From positions 1 to 17,932 of the forward strand of contig JAEYON010000057.1 in assembly GCA_023411645.1 (NCBI GenBank): DNA of 17,932 nucleotides, in the 5' to 3' direction. Below, piece by piece: positions 1 through 7,932 of the stretch; the first letter of the stretch is position 1; every line of letters starts with the position of its first letter. The DNA comes from Bacillota bacterium (GTDB lineage: Bacteria > Bacillota > Clostridia > Acetivibrionales > DTU013). The notes beneath the pieces are model-generated. The model saw nothing but the letters and a program-made list of their open reading frames with translations. It was not told the DNA's origin and did no database searches. The translations under genes and the position numbers were made by a program.

Positions 1-61
1 GTTGTTGCATCAATTTGTAAGTGTTATGATATTGGTGTATTGATAGGCGGGAGTGATGAAC

Positions 62-748
62 ATGATAAGCAAAACAAGAGTGTTGGTTATCGATGATGAT
101 GTGAATATATGCGAGCTGATCCGGCTATACTTGGAGAAGGAAGGCTACGAGGTGCAGACTGTTTACAACGGCAGGAGCGGCATCGAGGCATTCGGAGAAT
201 ACACCCCGAGCATCGTCGTTCTTGACATTATGCTGCCGGGTGTGGATGGCTGGCAGGTGTGCCGGGAAATCAGGAAATCCAGCAACATACCGATTATCAT
301 GTTGACGGCCAAGGGTGAGACTTTTGACAAGGTGCTCGGACTGGAGCTTGGCGCGGACGACTATATGGTTAAGCCTTTCGAACCAAAGGAGCTTGTTGCC
401 AGAGTCAAGGCAATACTCAGACGGTATGACCGGAAGGAATTCGATGTGCAGGAGCTTATCTTTCCAAATCTGGTGATCAACAAATCCAATTATGTAGTGA
501 AGCTGAACGGCAAAGATCTGGAGATGCCGCCAAAGGAACTGGAGCTGCTTTATTTTCTTGCGTCCAACCCGAACAAGGTGTTCACAAGGGAACAGTTGCT
601 GGAACGCGTTTGGGGTTTTGATTTTTATGGTGACAGCAGGACTGTGGACGTTCATGTAAAACGGCTCAGGGAGAAGATCGACATTCAAAATCAGACGTGG
701 CAGCTGAAGACGGTCTGGGGTGTAGGTTACAAGTTTGAGGTAAAATAA
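62..748 (+). CDS. OmpR/PhoB-family response regulator
   Basis: DNA-binding response regulator, 228 aa, cytoplasmic. Seen: a receiver domain at about residues 4-118 with the acidic pocket D11-D13, phospho-acceptor D55 (in VVLDIMLPG), T82 and K104 (in YMVKPF). A winged-helix output domain follows at about 130-226, with the typical TREQLLERVW and RTVDVHVKRLREKI stretches and the C-terminal GVGYKF hairpin. Start choice: in-frame GTG at 53 and ATG at 56 also exist, but GGGAG at 49-53 sits 8 nt before ATG 62, and the product then begins MISKTRVLVIDDD as in relatives. The kinase gene starts directly after its stop codon, so the pair is almost certainly cotranscribed and cognate. The nearby htrA gene suggests an envelope-stress role like Bacillus CssRS, which is inference; PhoP- or ResD-like roles are equally possible from sequence. 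Confidence 0.95.
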   Translation: MISKTRVLVIDDDVNICELIRLYLEKEGYEVQTVYNGRSGIEAFGEYTPSIVVLDIMLPGVDGWQVCREIRKSSNIPIIMLTAKGETFDKVLGLELGADDYMVKPFEPKELVARVKAILRRYDRKEFDVQELIFPNLVINKSNYVVKLNGKDLEMPPKELELLYFLASNPNKVFTREQLLERVWGFDFYGDSRTVDVHVKRLREKIDIQNQTWQLKTVWGVGYKFEVK

Positions 749-2269
749 ATGTTCAAGACGATATTCAGCAAGCTGATAACCATGTTTCTATTGATCCTGG
801 CCATTGCTTTTACTATAACCGGAGTGATGATGAGCCTTTTACTGGATGATTATGTAACGGAAGAAAAGGCCAGTACACTGGAGACGGCAAGCGGCTGGGT
901 CAATATGGTTTTCAGCAATTACCTTCAAAACATCAATATCAACGATTATCTCAGTATTGCCAGAGCTGAATTGCTGCTGAAGGATACGCTGCTTTCATAC
1001 GGCAGCTATACGAACTCCTATATCTGGATTGTCACGGATAAGGGATACCTGTTCCAATCAAACATGCCTTCCGTTATAACGCAAAAATACACCAATGAGG
1101 AGGGTCAGGTCATAATACCGGACAGCAGGATATTGCCGGGATTGCTCCTTGAGGAGACCACTGTGAGAGAGGTCGGAGATTTCAACGGCTTCTTTAAGGA
1201 CCCTTATTTTAAAGAAACAGGGGATATCTGGCTGACTGTCGGCCGATCCTTTCAGTATGAAGGCGCGAACGGCACGAAATTTATGATCGCCATTTATATG
1301 CATACGCCGGTGGAGGAGGTCATTGATGCTAGAATGCGGGTCATCAAGTACTTCCTTATTTCCGGCGGCGTTGCTCTTGCGATTGCATTGCTGCTTATCT
1401 ACATTTTCTCTTTGCGCCTTTCCCGCCCGCTGAAGCAAATCAAGAATGCCGCGGCAAGGATCGCAAACGGTGAATTTGAAAAACGGGTGGATATCAAATC
1501 ACGGGATGAGATCGGTGAGCTGGCCGGAGCGTTCAATCAGATGGCAGTCGCGCTGCAAAATATTGAACAGATGCGAAGAGGCTTCATTGCCAATGTGTCG
1601 CATGAGCTGAGGACGCCTATGACCTCTATCAGAGGGTTTATTGAGGGGATTTTGGACGGCACTATTCCGCCGGAGAAACAGAGCCGGTATCTAACCATTG
1701 TAAGGGATGAAACAAATCGCCTTAACCGTCTGGTCAACGACCTGCTTGACCTTGCAAGGATGGAGTCCGGCGAGCTGAAGCTGACAATGACAACGCTTGA
1801 TATTAATGAACTGCTAAGGAAATGTGTAATAAAGTTTGAATCCATGCTGATCGAGAAGGAACTTTCCGTCGACGCTGACTTCGAAGAGGAGGACATGCTT
1901 GCAAAAGGCGATTCGGATGCGATTGAAAGAGTATTGTACAATCTGATGCACAATGCAATCAAATTTACACCGCAAGGGGGCAGGATCAACCTGGTCACAC
2001 GGAAAAACAAAGACCTGATTGAAGTCACTGTAAGGGACACTGGCGTCGGCATTGAAGAAAATGAACTGGATATGATCTGGGACAGGTTTTACAAATCCGA
2101 TAAGTCGAGGAGCAGGGACAAAACCGGTACGGGCCTCGGACTGGCTATAGTCCGGAACATCATCAATGAGCACGGGCAAAGCATCAGAGCAGAGAGCCGG
2201 CCCGGAGAGGGGACAGCCTTCATTTTTACTTTAGCCCGTGAATATAAAACGATCGAAGTACAAGAATGA
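749..2269 (+). CDS. Membrane sensor histidine kinase (HAMP, HisKA, HATPase)
   Basis: Sensor kinase, 506 aa, partner of the upstream regulator. Seen: transmembrane helix 1 at about 9-31, an extracytoplasmic sensor region of about 165 residues, transmembrane helix 2 at about 200-221, and a HAMP linker from about 222 to 274 (SRPLKQIKNAAARIANGEF). Next come the dimerisation and phosphoacceptor motif NVSHELRTP with H285, the N box NLMHNAIKF with N402, the G1 box DTGVGIEE, the F box DRFYKSDKS and the G2 box GTGLGLAIV. All catalytic boxes look intact. ATG 749 abuts the regulator's TAA, and its SD (GAGGT) lies inside the end of the regulator gene, which suggests translational coupling. The sensor domain has a single-Cache/PAS-like look (YIWIVTDKGYLF) but the ligand cannot be read. 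It is followed by a separate promoter for htrA. Confidence 0.95.
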   Translation: MFKTIFSKLITMFLLILAIAFTITGVMMSLLLDDYVTEEKASTLETASGWVNMVFSNYLQNININDYLSIARAELLLKDTLLSYGSYTNSYIWIVTDKGYLFQSNMPSVITQKYTNEEGQVIIPDSRILPGLLLEETTVREVGDFNGFFKDPYFKETGDIWLTVGRSFQYEGANGTKFMIAIYMHTPVEEVIDARMRVIKYFLISGGVALAIALLLIYIFSLRLSRPLKQIKNAAARIANGEFEKRVDIKSRDEIGELAGAFNQMAVALQNIEQMRRGFIANVSHELRTPMTSIRGFIEGILDGTIPPEKQSRYLTIVRDETNRLNRLVNDLLDLARMESGELKLTMTTLDINELLRKCVIKFESMLIEKELSVDADFEEEDMLAKGDSDAIERVLYNLMHNAIKFTPQGGRINLVTRKNKDLIEVTVRDTGVGIEENELDMIWDRFYKSDKSRSRDKTGTGLGLAIVRNIINEHGQSIRAESRPGEGTAFIFTLAREYKTIEVQE

Positions 2270-2281
2270 GTCTGATTAAAG

Positions 2282-2332
2282 TTAACAATTTATTCATAGT
2301 TTTTTCAAATAGGTTCATTAGAATAATATTAT
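2282..2332 (+). promoter_or_regulatory. htrA promoter with about 11-bp-spaced half-sites
   Basis: A sigma-A-like promoter, TTCAAA (2304-2309), 17 bp, TATTAT (2327-2332), lies 64 bp before the htrA start. Over and upstream of its -35 runs a row of similar hexamers: TTAACA at 2282, TTCATA at 2293, TTCAAA at 2304 and TTCATT at 2314, with steps of 11, 11 and 10 bp. OmpR/PhoB-family regulators bind direct repeats with about this spacing, and Bacillus PhoP uses TTAACA-like half-sites. Binding by the regulator at 62-748 is inferred. The region is AT-rich, so chance remains possible. Confidence 0.5.
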
Positions 2333-2395
2333 AAGATAGTTCGTAGAAAATTGATGACAGCATATCAGCTGGATTTGTGACAGGAGGTTGTATAT

Positions 2396-3775
2396 ATGGA
2401 TGAGTTTAACAATGAAAACATGAATAATGAAAACATTAATAATGGAAACATGAATAACGGAAACATGAGTAACGGAAGTAGCGAAAATGTCAGCACTATG
2501 GCTGAAGATACCGTTACGCCGGGTATATTTGCTCAGCAGCAAAAAAGCCAGCCATACTACACGGAGAACATTAAAAAGACAAAGACGAAAAAGATTGGCG
2601 CCGGCCATCTGATTCTGGTCGCAGTGCTCAGCTCTATTTTGGGCGCATGCCTGATGTTTGCGGCAACGACCTTCCTTGCACCGGTCATACAACCGACAGT
2701 GAACGGATGGCTTGGCATTGAAGGGCGTGCGTCGGAGGTTTCATATGCCGACAACGGTATATATAAGAAGGTTGAGATCACACAATCATCCTCGCCTGTG
2801 GAAGCTATTTCCGAGAAGGTCAGCCCTTCAATCGTTGGCGTTCAGATTACCGTGAAAGGCCAGAGCGGCTTCTTCTTCGATATGGGCCAGGAGAATGTGG
2901 GATACGGCTCAGGTATCATTATCCGGGAAGACGGATATATCCTCACAAACAATCATGTTATTGAGGACGCCCTGACGTATAATACCAATAAGCTCAGTGA
3001 AGGCTCCAGCATTCAGGTCATTTTACCTGGAAACACTGAAAAGCTTTATCCGGCGACGATTGTTGGAAGGGATGCTAAGACAGACATTGCAGTGTTGAAA
3101 ATTGACGTGACAAATCTACCGGCAGCCGAGCTGGGTGACTCTGATAAGGTGAAGGTCGGCGAGCTGGCAGTGGCTATAGGTAATCCCGGCGGGTTGGAAT
3201 ACATGGGTTCTGTAACGGCGGGGATCATAAGCGGAATAGACAGAACGCTGCAATTGGATAACGGACGTAATTTCACTCTGATTCAGACAGATGCAGCGAT
3301 CAATCCGGGCAACAGCGGAGGAGCCCTTGTGAATTCACAAGGTCAGGTTATCGGTGTCAACACGGTCAAAATCGCAGCGACAGATGTCGAAGGTATCGGT
3401 TTTGCAATACCGATCAACGCAGCAAATGAAATAGCGGAGAGCCTCATTGAATTCAAGTATGTAAAAGGAAGACCGCAGCTTGGTGTAGTTATTGACACGA
3501 CTTTTACTAAAGAGGCGGCAGAACAGGCCAACGTACCGGAGGGACTTCTTGTAAGCCAGGTGACTCCCTTCAGTGCAGCTTACAACGGCGGCATACAGCG
3601 TGGAGATATTATCGTTGAATTTGACGGCAAGAAGATAACTGCATTTCAGGAACTAGAGGATCAGAAGAATACCCATAAACCGGGAGATTCAGTCGTTGTT
3701 AAGGTGTACAGATACGAGGATAAAGCAACGCATTCATTGACAGTGGTGCTCGATGAAGAGAAAAATACAGACTAG
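2396..3775 (+). CDS. htrA: HtrA/DegP-type membrane-anchored serine protease
   Basis: Envelope quality-control protease, 459 aa, family S1C. Seen: an unusual Asn/Met-rich cytosolic N-terminus built from five pentapeptide repeats (residues 5-29, NNENM-like), one transmembrane helix at about 68-96, and a trypsin-like domain from about 134 to 345. The triad is H187 (TNNHVIE), D230 (AKTDIAVL) and S307 (NPGNSGGAL). A single PDZ domain follows at about 355-455 (PEGLLVSQV, GGIQRGDIIVEFDG). The protease domain should lie outside the membrane, where HtrA proteins degrade misfolded exported proteins. AGGAGG at 2382-2387 lies 8 nt before ATG 2396. It follows a two-component system with 126 bp between and its own promoter, so it is a likely target of that system. 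The gene ends at a bidirectional terminator shared with the convergent asnB. The repeat-rich N-terminus is the only odd part. Confidence 0.95.
   Translation: MDEFNNENMNNENINNGNMNNGNMSNGSSENVSTMAEDTVTPGIFAQQQKSQPYYTENIKKTKTKKIGAGHLILVAVLSSILGACLMFAATTFLAPVIQPTVNGWLGIEGRASEVSYADNGIYKKVEITQSSSPVEAISEKVSPSIVGVQITVKGQSGFFFDMGQENVGYGSGIIIREDGYILTNNHVIEDALTYNTNKLSEGSSIQVILPGNTEKLYPATIVGRDAKTDIAVLKIDVTNLPAAELGDSDKVKVGELAVAIGNPGGLEYMGSVTAGIISGIDRTLQLDNGRNFTLIQTDAAINPGNSGGALVNSQGQVIGVNTVKIAATDVEGIGFAIPINAANEIAESLIEFKYVKGRPQLGVVIDTTFTKEAAEQANVPEGLLVSQVTPFSAAYNGGIQRGDIIVEFDGKKITAFQELEDQKNTHKPGDSVVVKVYRYEDKATHSLTVVLDEEKNTD
2408..2482 (+). repeat. 15-bp tandem repeat (5 units) inside htrA
   Basis: Five in-frame 15-bp units (2408, 2423, 2438, 2453, 2468), each resembling AAYAATGRAAACATG, encode NNENM, NNENI, NNGNM, NNGNM and SNGSS. 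The unit length is a multiple of three, so copy number could change without a frameshift. The last unit is the most degenerate. Confidence 0.85.
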
Positions 3776-3803
3776 AATATAACTAATAACATCCCATCCA
3801 TAA

Positions 3804-3847
3804 CAGTAATCAAAAAAAGCAGCCAAACGGCTGCTTTTTGATTACTG
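3804..3847. terminator. Bidirectional rho-independent terminator, htrA/asnB
   Basis: Near-perfect inverted repeat. CAGTAATCAAAAA plus AAGCAGCC pairs with GGCTGCTTTTTGATTACTG around an AAAC loop, with two extra A on the left arm. The GC core GCAGCC/GGCTGC is flanked by A on one side and T on the other, so it can stop transcripts from both convergent genes. It lies 28 bp after htrA and 8 bp after asnB. Confidence 0.9.
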
Positions 3848-3855
3848 TGAGATTA

Positions 3856-5700
3856 TTATGGACAGATGGATATGCGATAAAGGCGGAGCCATTGGTTGAT
3901 CTGGATCAGATATCCGTAAAGCTGAGGCAGCGCCATCAACTGGCCGAAGAATGGATTGCCGGGTGAGGAGTCTTCCTGGAGCATTTTCAATAGGGCCCTC
4001 TTATTGACAAGAGGAATAAGAGGGGAATTGGGGTCATGAAGTATTTCCAGCAGCATTTGCTTAACGCATTTTTCATAGGAGGGGTGATGAGTTTTCGGAT
4101 AAGGACTCTTCTTTCTGTAGAGCACATCGTCCGGAAGGATTCCCTCCATAGCTTTTCTCAGCAGACCTTTTTCGCGCCCTGCAAGCATTTTAAGCTCCCA
4201 CGGGATGTTCCATACATACTGTACCAGCCGGTAGTCACTGTAGGGTACTCTGACCTCCAGCCCGTGGGCCATGCTCATACGGTCCTTTCTGTCCAGCAGT
4301 GTCTGCATGAACCAGGCAAAATTCAGATAAAACAGCTCGCGTCTTCTTCGGGCGACGGCACCCTCACCATGCAGAACTGGTACCTCTGAGAGCGTCTCAG
4401 TATACCTTCTGAGTATGTATTCTTCTGGCTTGACGGCCCTGATAAGGTCATCGGACATGACAGCCATACGAAGGTCTGTGCTGCGCGCCCATGGAAAGGT
4501 TCCTGTATTCATGAGTTCCTCCCGATGAAACCAGGGGTAGCCGCCAAACACCTCGTCCGCACATTCTCCGGACAATGCGACGACTGCATCCTTCCTTACT
4601 TCCTTGCAAAACAGCCACAGAGACGAATCAATGTCGGCCATGCCGGGCAGATCCCTTGCCGCGGTGGCGTTTTCAAGTGCGTCAGCTACCTGGAGCGAAT
4701 CAACTGTAATATAATGATGAACCGAGCCGCACACATCCGCCATTTTTTTTACCCATGGAGCATCTGGATCAGGCTGGTACAGGCTTGGGACAAAATATTT
4801 TTCATTTTCCTTGTAATCAATGGAATAAGTATTAAGCGGTCCCTTTCCTTTTTCACGGAAATGCTTTGCGGCCAGAACAGAAATAAGACTGGAATCCAAT
4901 CCGCCGGATAAAAATGTACACAGCGGAACATCGGAGGCGAATTGTCGTTCTATTGAGTCGGTCACAAGAGCCCGTACGGTTGCTATGGTGGTTTCCGGGT
5001 CATCTTTATGCTCATGGCTTTGCAGTGACCAGTACCTGCGCAAATGGATGCCCTGACTGTCAAACAGCATACAATGAGCTGGTTTTAGCTCCGATACATT
5101 GCAAAAGACTCCAACGCCGGGTGTTTTAGCAGGTCCCAGAGCAAATATTTCAGACAGGCCTTCCACTCCGATTTTTACCTGAATATCGGGATGTATCAGC
5201 AGAGCCTTTATCTCAGAGGCAAATAGCAGACTGTCTCTGAGATGTGCATAAAAAAGAGGCTTAACGCCAAAGGGGTCTCTGGCAAGAAAAAGCCTTTGTT
5301 CCTTCTCGTCCCACACCCCAAAGGCAAAGATACCATTCAGGTGTCCGACACAGTCCGGACCCCATTGGAGGTACGAATTCAGCAGAACCTCAGTATCACA
5401 GCTTGTTGAAAATACATACCCGCAGCCTTCCAATTCCTTTTTCAGCTCCGGGGCATTATATAGCTCGCCGTTATAGACAAGCGTGCAGGGATACTCACCT
5501 TTGTATCCGGTCATCGGCTGGGAACCGCCTGCCGGGTCCATAACAGCCAGCCGCCTGTGAGCGAGCAGTGCGTGAGGGGCATTCCAGGCTCCGGATGAAT
5601 CAGGACCTCTGGCAGCAAGCTTTGCAGACATCTCTGCAACAATAGCCTCGCTCCCTGTCAATACTTCTTTTAAATTGATCCAGCCGATAATAGCGCACAT
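3856..5700 (-). CDS. asnB: Asparagine synthetase B (glutamine-hydrolysing)
   Basis: Makes asparagine from aspartate, glutamine and ATP; 614 aa, close to the usual length of Firmicutes AsnB. Seen: a class II glutamine amidotransferase domain whose nucleophile Cys2 follows the initiator Met (MCAIIGW), with R50 (AHRRLAV), the NGE motif at 77-79 (VYNGELYN) and D102 (CDTEV) lining the glutamine site. The synthetase domain carries the PP-loop SGGLDSS at 265-271 and SGECADEVFGGYP at 377-389, which bind ATP. No key residue is missing. The start is fixed by the need for Cys2 and by AGGAGG 6 nt upstream on the minus strand. It is a single-gene unit, convergent with htrA and divergent from ferritin, with a 20-bp palindrome in its promoter region. 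AsnB paralogs can also act on peptide or cell-wall substrates; nothing here points to that. Confidence 0.95.
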   Translation of the reverse strand: MCAIIGWINLKEVLTGSEAIVAEMSAKLAARGPDSSGAWNAPHALLAHRRLAVMDPAGGSQPMTGYKGEYPCTLVYNGELYNAPELKKELEGCGYVFSTSCDTEVLLNSYLQWGPDCVGHLNGIFAFGVWDEKEQRLFLARDPFGVKPLFYAHLRDSLLFASEIKALLIHPDIQVKIGVEGLSEIFALGPAKTPGVGVFCNVSELKPAHCMLFDSQGIHLRRYWSLQSHEHKDDPETTIATVRALVTDSIERQFASDVPLCTFLSGGLDSSLISVLAAKHFREKGKGPLNTYSIDYKENEKYFVPSLYQPDPDAPWVKKMADVCGSVHHYITVDSLQVADALENATAARDLPGMADIDSSLWLFCKEVRKDAVVALSGECADEVFGGYPWFHREELMNTGTFPWARSTDLRMAVMSDDLIRAVKPEEYILRRYTETLSEVPVLHGEGAVARRRRELFYLNFAWFMQTLLDRKDRMSMAHGLEVRVPYSDYRLVQYVWNIPWELKMLAGREKGLLRKAMEGILPDDVLYRKKSPYPKTHHPSYEKCVKQMLLEILHDPNSPLIPLVNKRALLKMLQEDSSPGNPFFGQLMALPQLYGYLIQINQWLRLYRISICP

Positions 5701-5726
5701 TTTTGCCTCCTGTTGATTTGCATGTA

Positions 5727-5746
5727 AACATATACCAGTATATGTT
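5727..5746. promoter_or_regulatory. 20-bp operator-like palindrome, asnB/ferritin gap
   Basis: Perfect inverted repeat AACATATAC-CA-GTATATGTT in the 137-bp divergent gap, 27 bp upstream of the asnB start and overlapping its likely -10 (TATACT on the minus strand). It does not match the Fur, PerR or DtxR/MntR consensus as I know them. The symmetry suggests a dimeric repressor site for asnB, and perhaps for ferritin. Confidence 0.5.
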
Positions 5747-5837
5747 GCCTAAGCTTCCATGTGATAAAAAATTATTTTTAGGAGAGCTTAAATAGGGTAT
5801 ATATTGACTGACTAATAAACAACAGGAGGTTTTGATG

Positions 5838-6368
5838 ATGATCAGCGAAAAAATTGAGAATTTACTGAATGACCAATTGAACAAGGAGCTATTTTCGGGA
5901 TATCTCTACCTTTCCATTGAGGCATATTTTGAGTCGATCAATTTACCCGGCTTTGCCCATTGGTTCAGAGTCCAGGCACAGGAAGAGAGAGATCATGCGC
6001 TGCTCTTTTTTGAGTTCATCAACAGGGTCAACGGCAGAGTAAAATTGATGCCCATCGAAGGCCCAAAGGTAGAATTCACCTCTATCATGGAAGCGTTGGA
6101 GGCTTCTTTGGCACATGAACAGTTTGTCACCAATTCAATTAACAATATAGTGGAGGCCGCACGACAGGAGAAGGACTACAAGACGGATTCCTTCCTGAAA
6201 TGGTTTATTGACGAGCAGGTAGAGGAAGAGGAAAATGCAGAGAACAATATCAGAAGATACGAGCGTGTAGAGAATGATGGCAAGGGAATACTTATGCTTG
6301 ATACTGAGTTTGCCGCAAGAGTATACACTCCGGCCCCGGCTCTCAACGCTTCCGGCGCACAGGCCTAA
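5838..6368 (+). CDS. ftnA: Non-haem bacterial ferritin
   Basis: Iron-storage protein, 176 aa, expected to form a 24-subunit shell that oxidises and stores iron in the cytoplasm. Seen: a four-helix ferritin fold with ferroxidase residues E17, E50, H53, E94, Q127 and E130. With Met at 5838 these fall on exactly the same numbers as in E. coli FtnA, which supports this start. In-frame TTG 5832 and ATG 5835 also exist, but AGGAGG at 5824-5829 lies 8 nt from ATG 5838. The C-terminus has a short Ala/Pro-rich tail (YTPAPALNASGAQA) beyond the helical bundle. It is a monocistronic unit with its own terminator at 6430-6458. No Fur-like box is evident upstream. A weak promoter with TATATT at 5800-5805 is possible. 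Confidence 0.95.
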   Translation: MISEKIENLLNDQLNKELFSGYLYLSIEAYFESINLPGFAHWFRVQAQEERDHALLFFEFINRVNGRVKLMPIEGPKVEFTSIMEALEASLAHEQFVTNSINNIVEAARQEKDYKTDSFLKWFIDEQVEEEENAENNIRRYERVENDGKGILMLDTEFAARVYTPAPALNASGAQA

Positions 6369-6429
6369 GTGCCGGGGATGTAACAAAACCGTACCCGTGT
6401 TCTCGGTCCCGTTGTGTTCTCAATAATCC

Positions 6430-6458
6430 AACCAGCCGCATCCTGTGGCTGGTTTTTT
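6430..6458 (+). terminator. Rho-independent terminator of ferritin
   Basis: AACCAGCC (6430-6437) pairs with GGCTGGTT (6447-6454) around a 9-nt loop and runs into a T tract (6453-6458). It sits 61 bp after the ferritin stop codon. Confidence 0.85.
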
Positions 6459-6495
6459 GTTATAGCCATTTACGAAGCAAATCCGGTAAAAATCT

Positions 6496-6563
6496 AAGGG
6501 GCTCGATGCCCAGGATGCATGGGCGAGCAGATGACGCAGTCATCGGCCAGCCCCGAGTTTTTT
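6496..6563 (+). ncRNA. Structured U-tailed element, possible small RNA or attenuator
   Basis: This lies between the ferritin terminator and the dinB promoter, with no gene that explains it. Seen pairings are an outer stem GGGGCT (6498-6503) with AGCCCC (6549-6554), an inner hairpin GCCCA (6508-6512) with TGGGC (6520-6524), and a second hairpin GATGAC (6530-6535) with GTCATC (6539-6544) around GCA. Together they form a three-way junction, followed by GAG and six T (6558-6563). GCTCG (6501-6505) can instead pair with CGAGC (6524-6528), breaking the outer stem, so two folds compete. It matches no riboswitch class I recognise. No clear promoter of its own is seen. It could be a small RNA, a dispersed hairpin repeat or a second terminator. 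Confidence 0.45.
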
Positions 6564-6582
6564 GTCTGCCATATATTTACCC

Positions 6583-6612
6583 TTTACAAAAGCTGAACTG
6601 AGGGCTTATAAT
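6583..6612 (+). promoter_or_regulatory. Sigma-A promoter of dinB
   Basis: TTTACA (6583-6588), 18 bp, TATAAT (6607-6612). The predicted transcription start falls at about 6619-6620, next to the LexA box, which suits repression by occlusion. Confidence 0.75.
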
Positions 6613-6620
6613 AATAATAC

Positions 6621-6634
6621 CGAACACATGTTCG
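6621..6634. promoter_or_regulatory. LexA (DinR) SOS box
   Basis: CGAACACATGTTCG is a palindrome (CGAAC-ACAT-GTTCG) that fits the Firmicutes LexA box CGAACRNRYGTTCG. It is centred just after the -10 of the promoter and 19 bp before the polymerase start codon. It indicates control of the downstream operon by the SOS response. Confidence 0.92.
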
Positions 6635-6652
6635 AAATATGGAGCAGGGAAT

Positions 6653-7903
6653 ATGGGGATAGAGCGGGTAATATTGCACAGCGATTTGAATAGTTTTTAT
6701 GCTTCGGTTGAGTGCCTGTACAACCCTGCTATCAGGGATAAGCCGGTAGCGGTTGGCGGTGACCCCGAAGCCAGACACGGTATCATACTGACGGCGAACA
6801 TTATTGCTAAAAGGGGGTTTGGCATTAAGGCAGGGCAGGCAATCTGGCAGGCTAAGCAGAAGTGTCCGGAATTGATAGTGCTGCCTCCAAAATACAGCCG
6901 ATATATACGGTTCAGCAAGCTGGCGCGGGAAATATACCGGTATTATACAGACCTCATAGAGAGCTTCGGCATAGATGAAGCATGGTTGGACGTCACCGAA
7001 TCAACGAAATTATTCGGCAGCGGAGAGATGATAGCAAACGAAATACGGCAGAAAATCAGGGACGAACTGGGGATAACTGCCAGTATAGGTGTGTCATACA
7101 ATAAAATATTTGCGAAGATAGGCAGTGATATCAGGAAACCGGACGCAACAACCGTTATAACAGAGGATAACTTCAAGCAGCTTGTATGGAGTTTACCGGT
7201 CAACGATTTACTGTATGTCGGAAGGTCAACATTCAGAAAGCTTGCAAACATAGGACTTGCGACCATTGGCGACCTTGCCAACAGCCCGCCGGGCTTATTG
7301 AAAAATATGCTGGGAAAGTGGGGAGAATATCTCTGGACGTTTGCAAACGGCTATGACACATCGCCTGTATTAAAGCTTGATCATATTGGTACAATTAAAG
7401 GAATTGGAAACAGTATGACAACACCAAGGGATTTGGAAACGGACGAGGATGTTAAGCTAATGTTCTATGTTCTGGCTGAGAGTGTGGCGGAGCGCTTGAG
7501 AAGGCACAACTTCAAGGGCGGGACCGTTCAGATTCACATCAGGGACAATGAGCTTGCGAGTATAGAACGTCAGGCGAAATTGCCGGTCAAAAGCTTTGTG
7601 TCCCGGGAGATAGCGCAGAAAGCATTTGAAATTTTTGAATCAAGCTGGAAGTGGGAGAAGCCTATCCGCAGCATAGGAGTGAGGGCTACGGATCTCATAA
7701 CAGCGGACAGCTGCAGGCAACTGAGCTTTTTTGATGACGAAAGCAGGAGAGTACAGATGGAAAAGCTGGAATACAGCATTGATGATATACGCAGGCGGTT
7801 TGGGCATTACTCCGTGCAGAGAGGATTACTTTTGACGGACAGCAGGCTAAACAGTAACCCAATCGAAGAAAACGTAATATTCCCGGTTTCATACTTCAGG
7901 TAG
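6653..7903 (+). CDS. dinB: Y-family DNA polymerase (DinB/Pol IV-type)
   Basis: Translesion DNA polymerase, 416 aa, that copies past damaged bases. Seen: the first metal-binding Asp D11 with the palm motif HSDLNSFYASVE, steric-gate aromatic Y16 after F15, and the catalytic pair D108-E109 in SFGIDEAWLDVT. A helix-hairpin-helix thumb region follows (VNDLLYVGRSTFRKLANIGLA is in this area), then the little-finger domain at about 240-350. A beta-clamp-binding motif QLSFF lies at 356-360. All catalytic residues are present. SD-like GGAG lies 8 nt before ATG 6653. It is preceded by a LexA box, so expression is DNA-damage-induced. It is followed 29 bp later by a 78-residue gene and then an SRAP gene. 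The HSDLNSFYASVECLYNP opening is typical of Clostridia. Pol IV versus a UvrX/PolY2 subgroup is not settled by this reading. Confidence 0.93.
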   Translation: MGIERVILHSDLNSFYASVECLYNPAIRDKPVAVGGDPEARHGIILTANIIAKRGFGIKAGQAIWQAKQKCPELIVLPPKYSRYIRFSKLAREIYRYYTDLIESFGIDEAWLDVTESTKLFGSGEMIANEIRQKIRDELGITASIGVSYNKIFAKIGSDIRKPDATTVITEDNFKQLVWSLPVNDLLYVGRSTFRKLANIGLATIGDLANSPPGLLKNMLGKWGEYLWTFANGYDTSPVLKLDHIGTIKGIGNSMTTPRDLETDEDVKLMFYVLAESVAERLRRHNFKGGTVQIHIRDNELASIERQAKLPVKSFVSREIAQKAFEIFESSWKWEKPIRSIGVRATDLITADSCRQLSFFDDESRRVQMEKLEYSIDDIRRRFGHYSVQRGLLLTDSRLNSNPIEENVIFPVSYFR

Positions 7904-7932
7904 AATTTCGGCGGCGTAAGGAAGGTGAAGGA

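Noticed and set aside
5727..5746. Fur or PerR box before ferritin
   Set aside because: The palindrome AACATATAC-CA-GTATATGTT does not match either consensus, so no known iron regulator is assigned.
5832..5837. TTG 5832 or ATG 5835 as ferritin start
   Set aside because: ATG 5838 has the 8-nt SD spacing and puts all six ferroxidase residues at the E. coli FtnA numbers.
6496..6563. Fluoride, guanidine, c-di-GMP, THF or preQ1 riboswitch
   Set aside because: Conserved core sequences of these classes, as I know them, are absent, and no transporter or metabolic gene follows.
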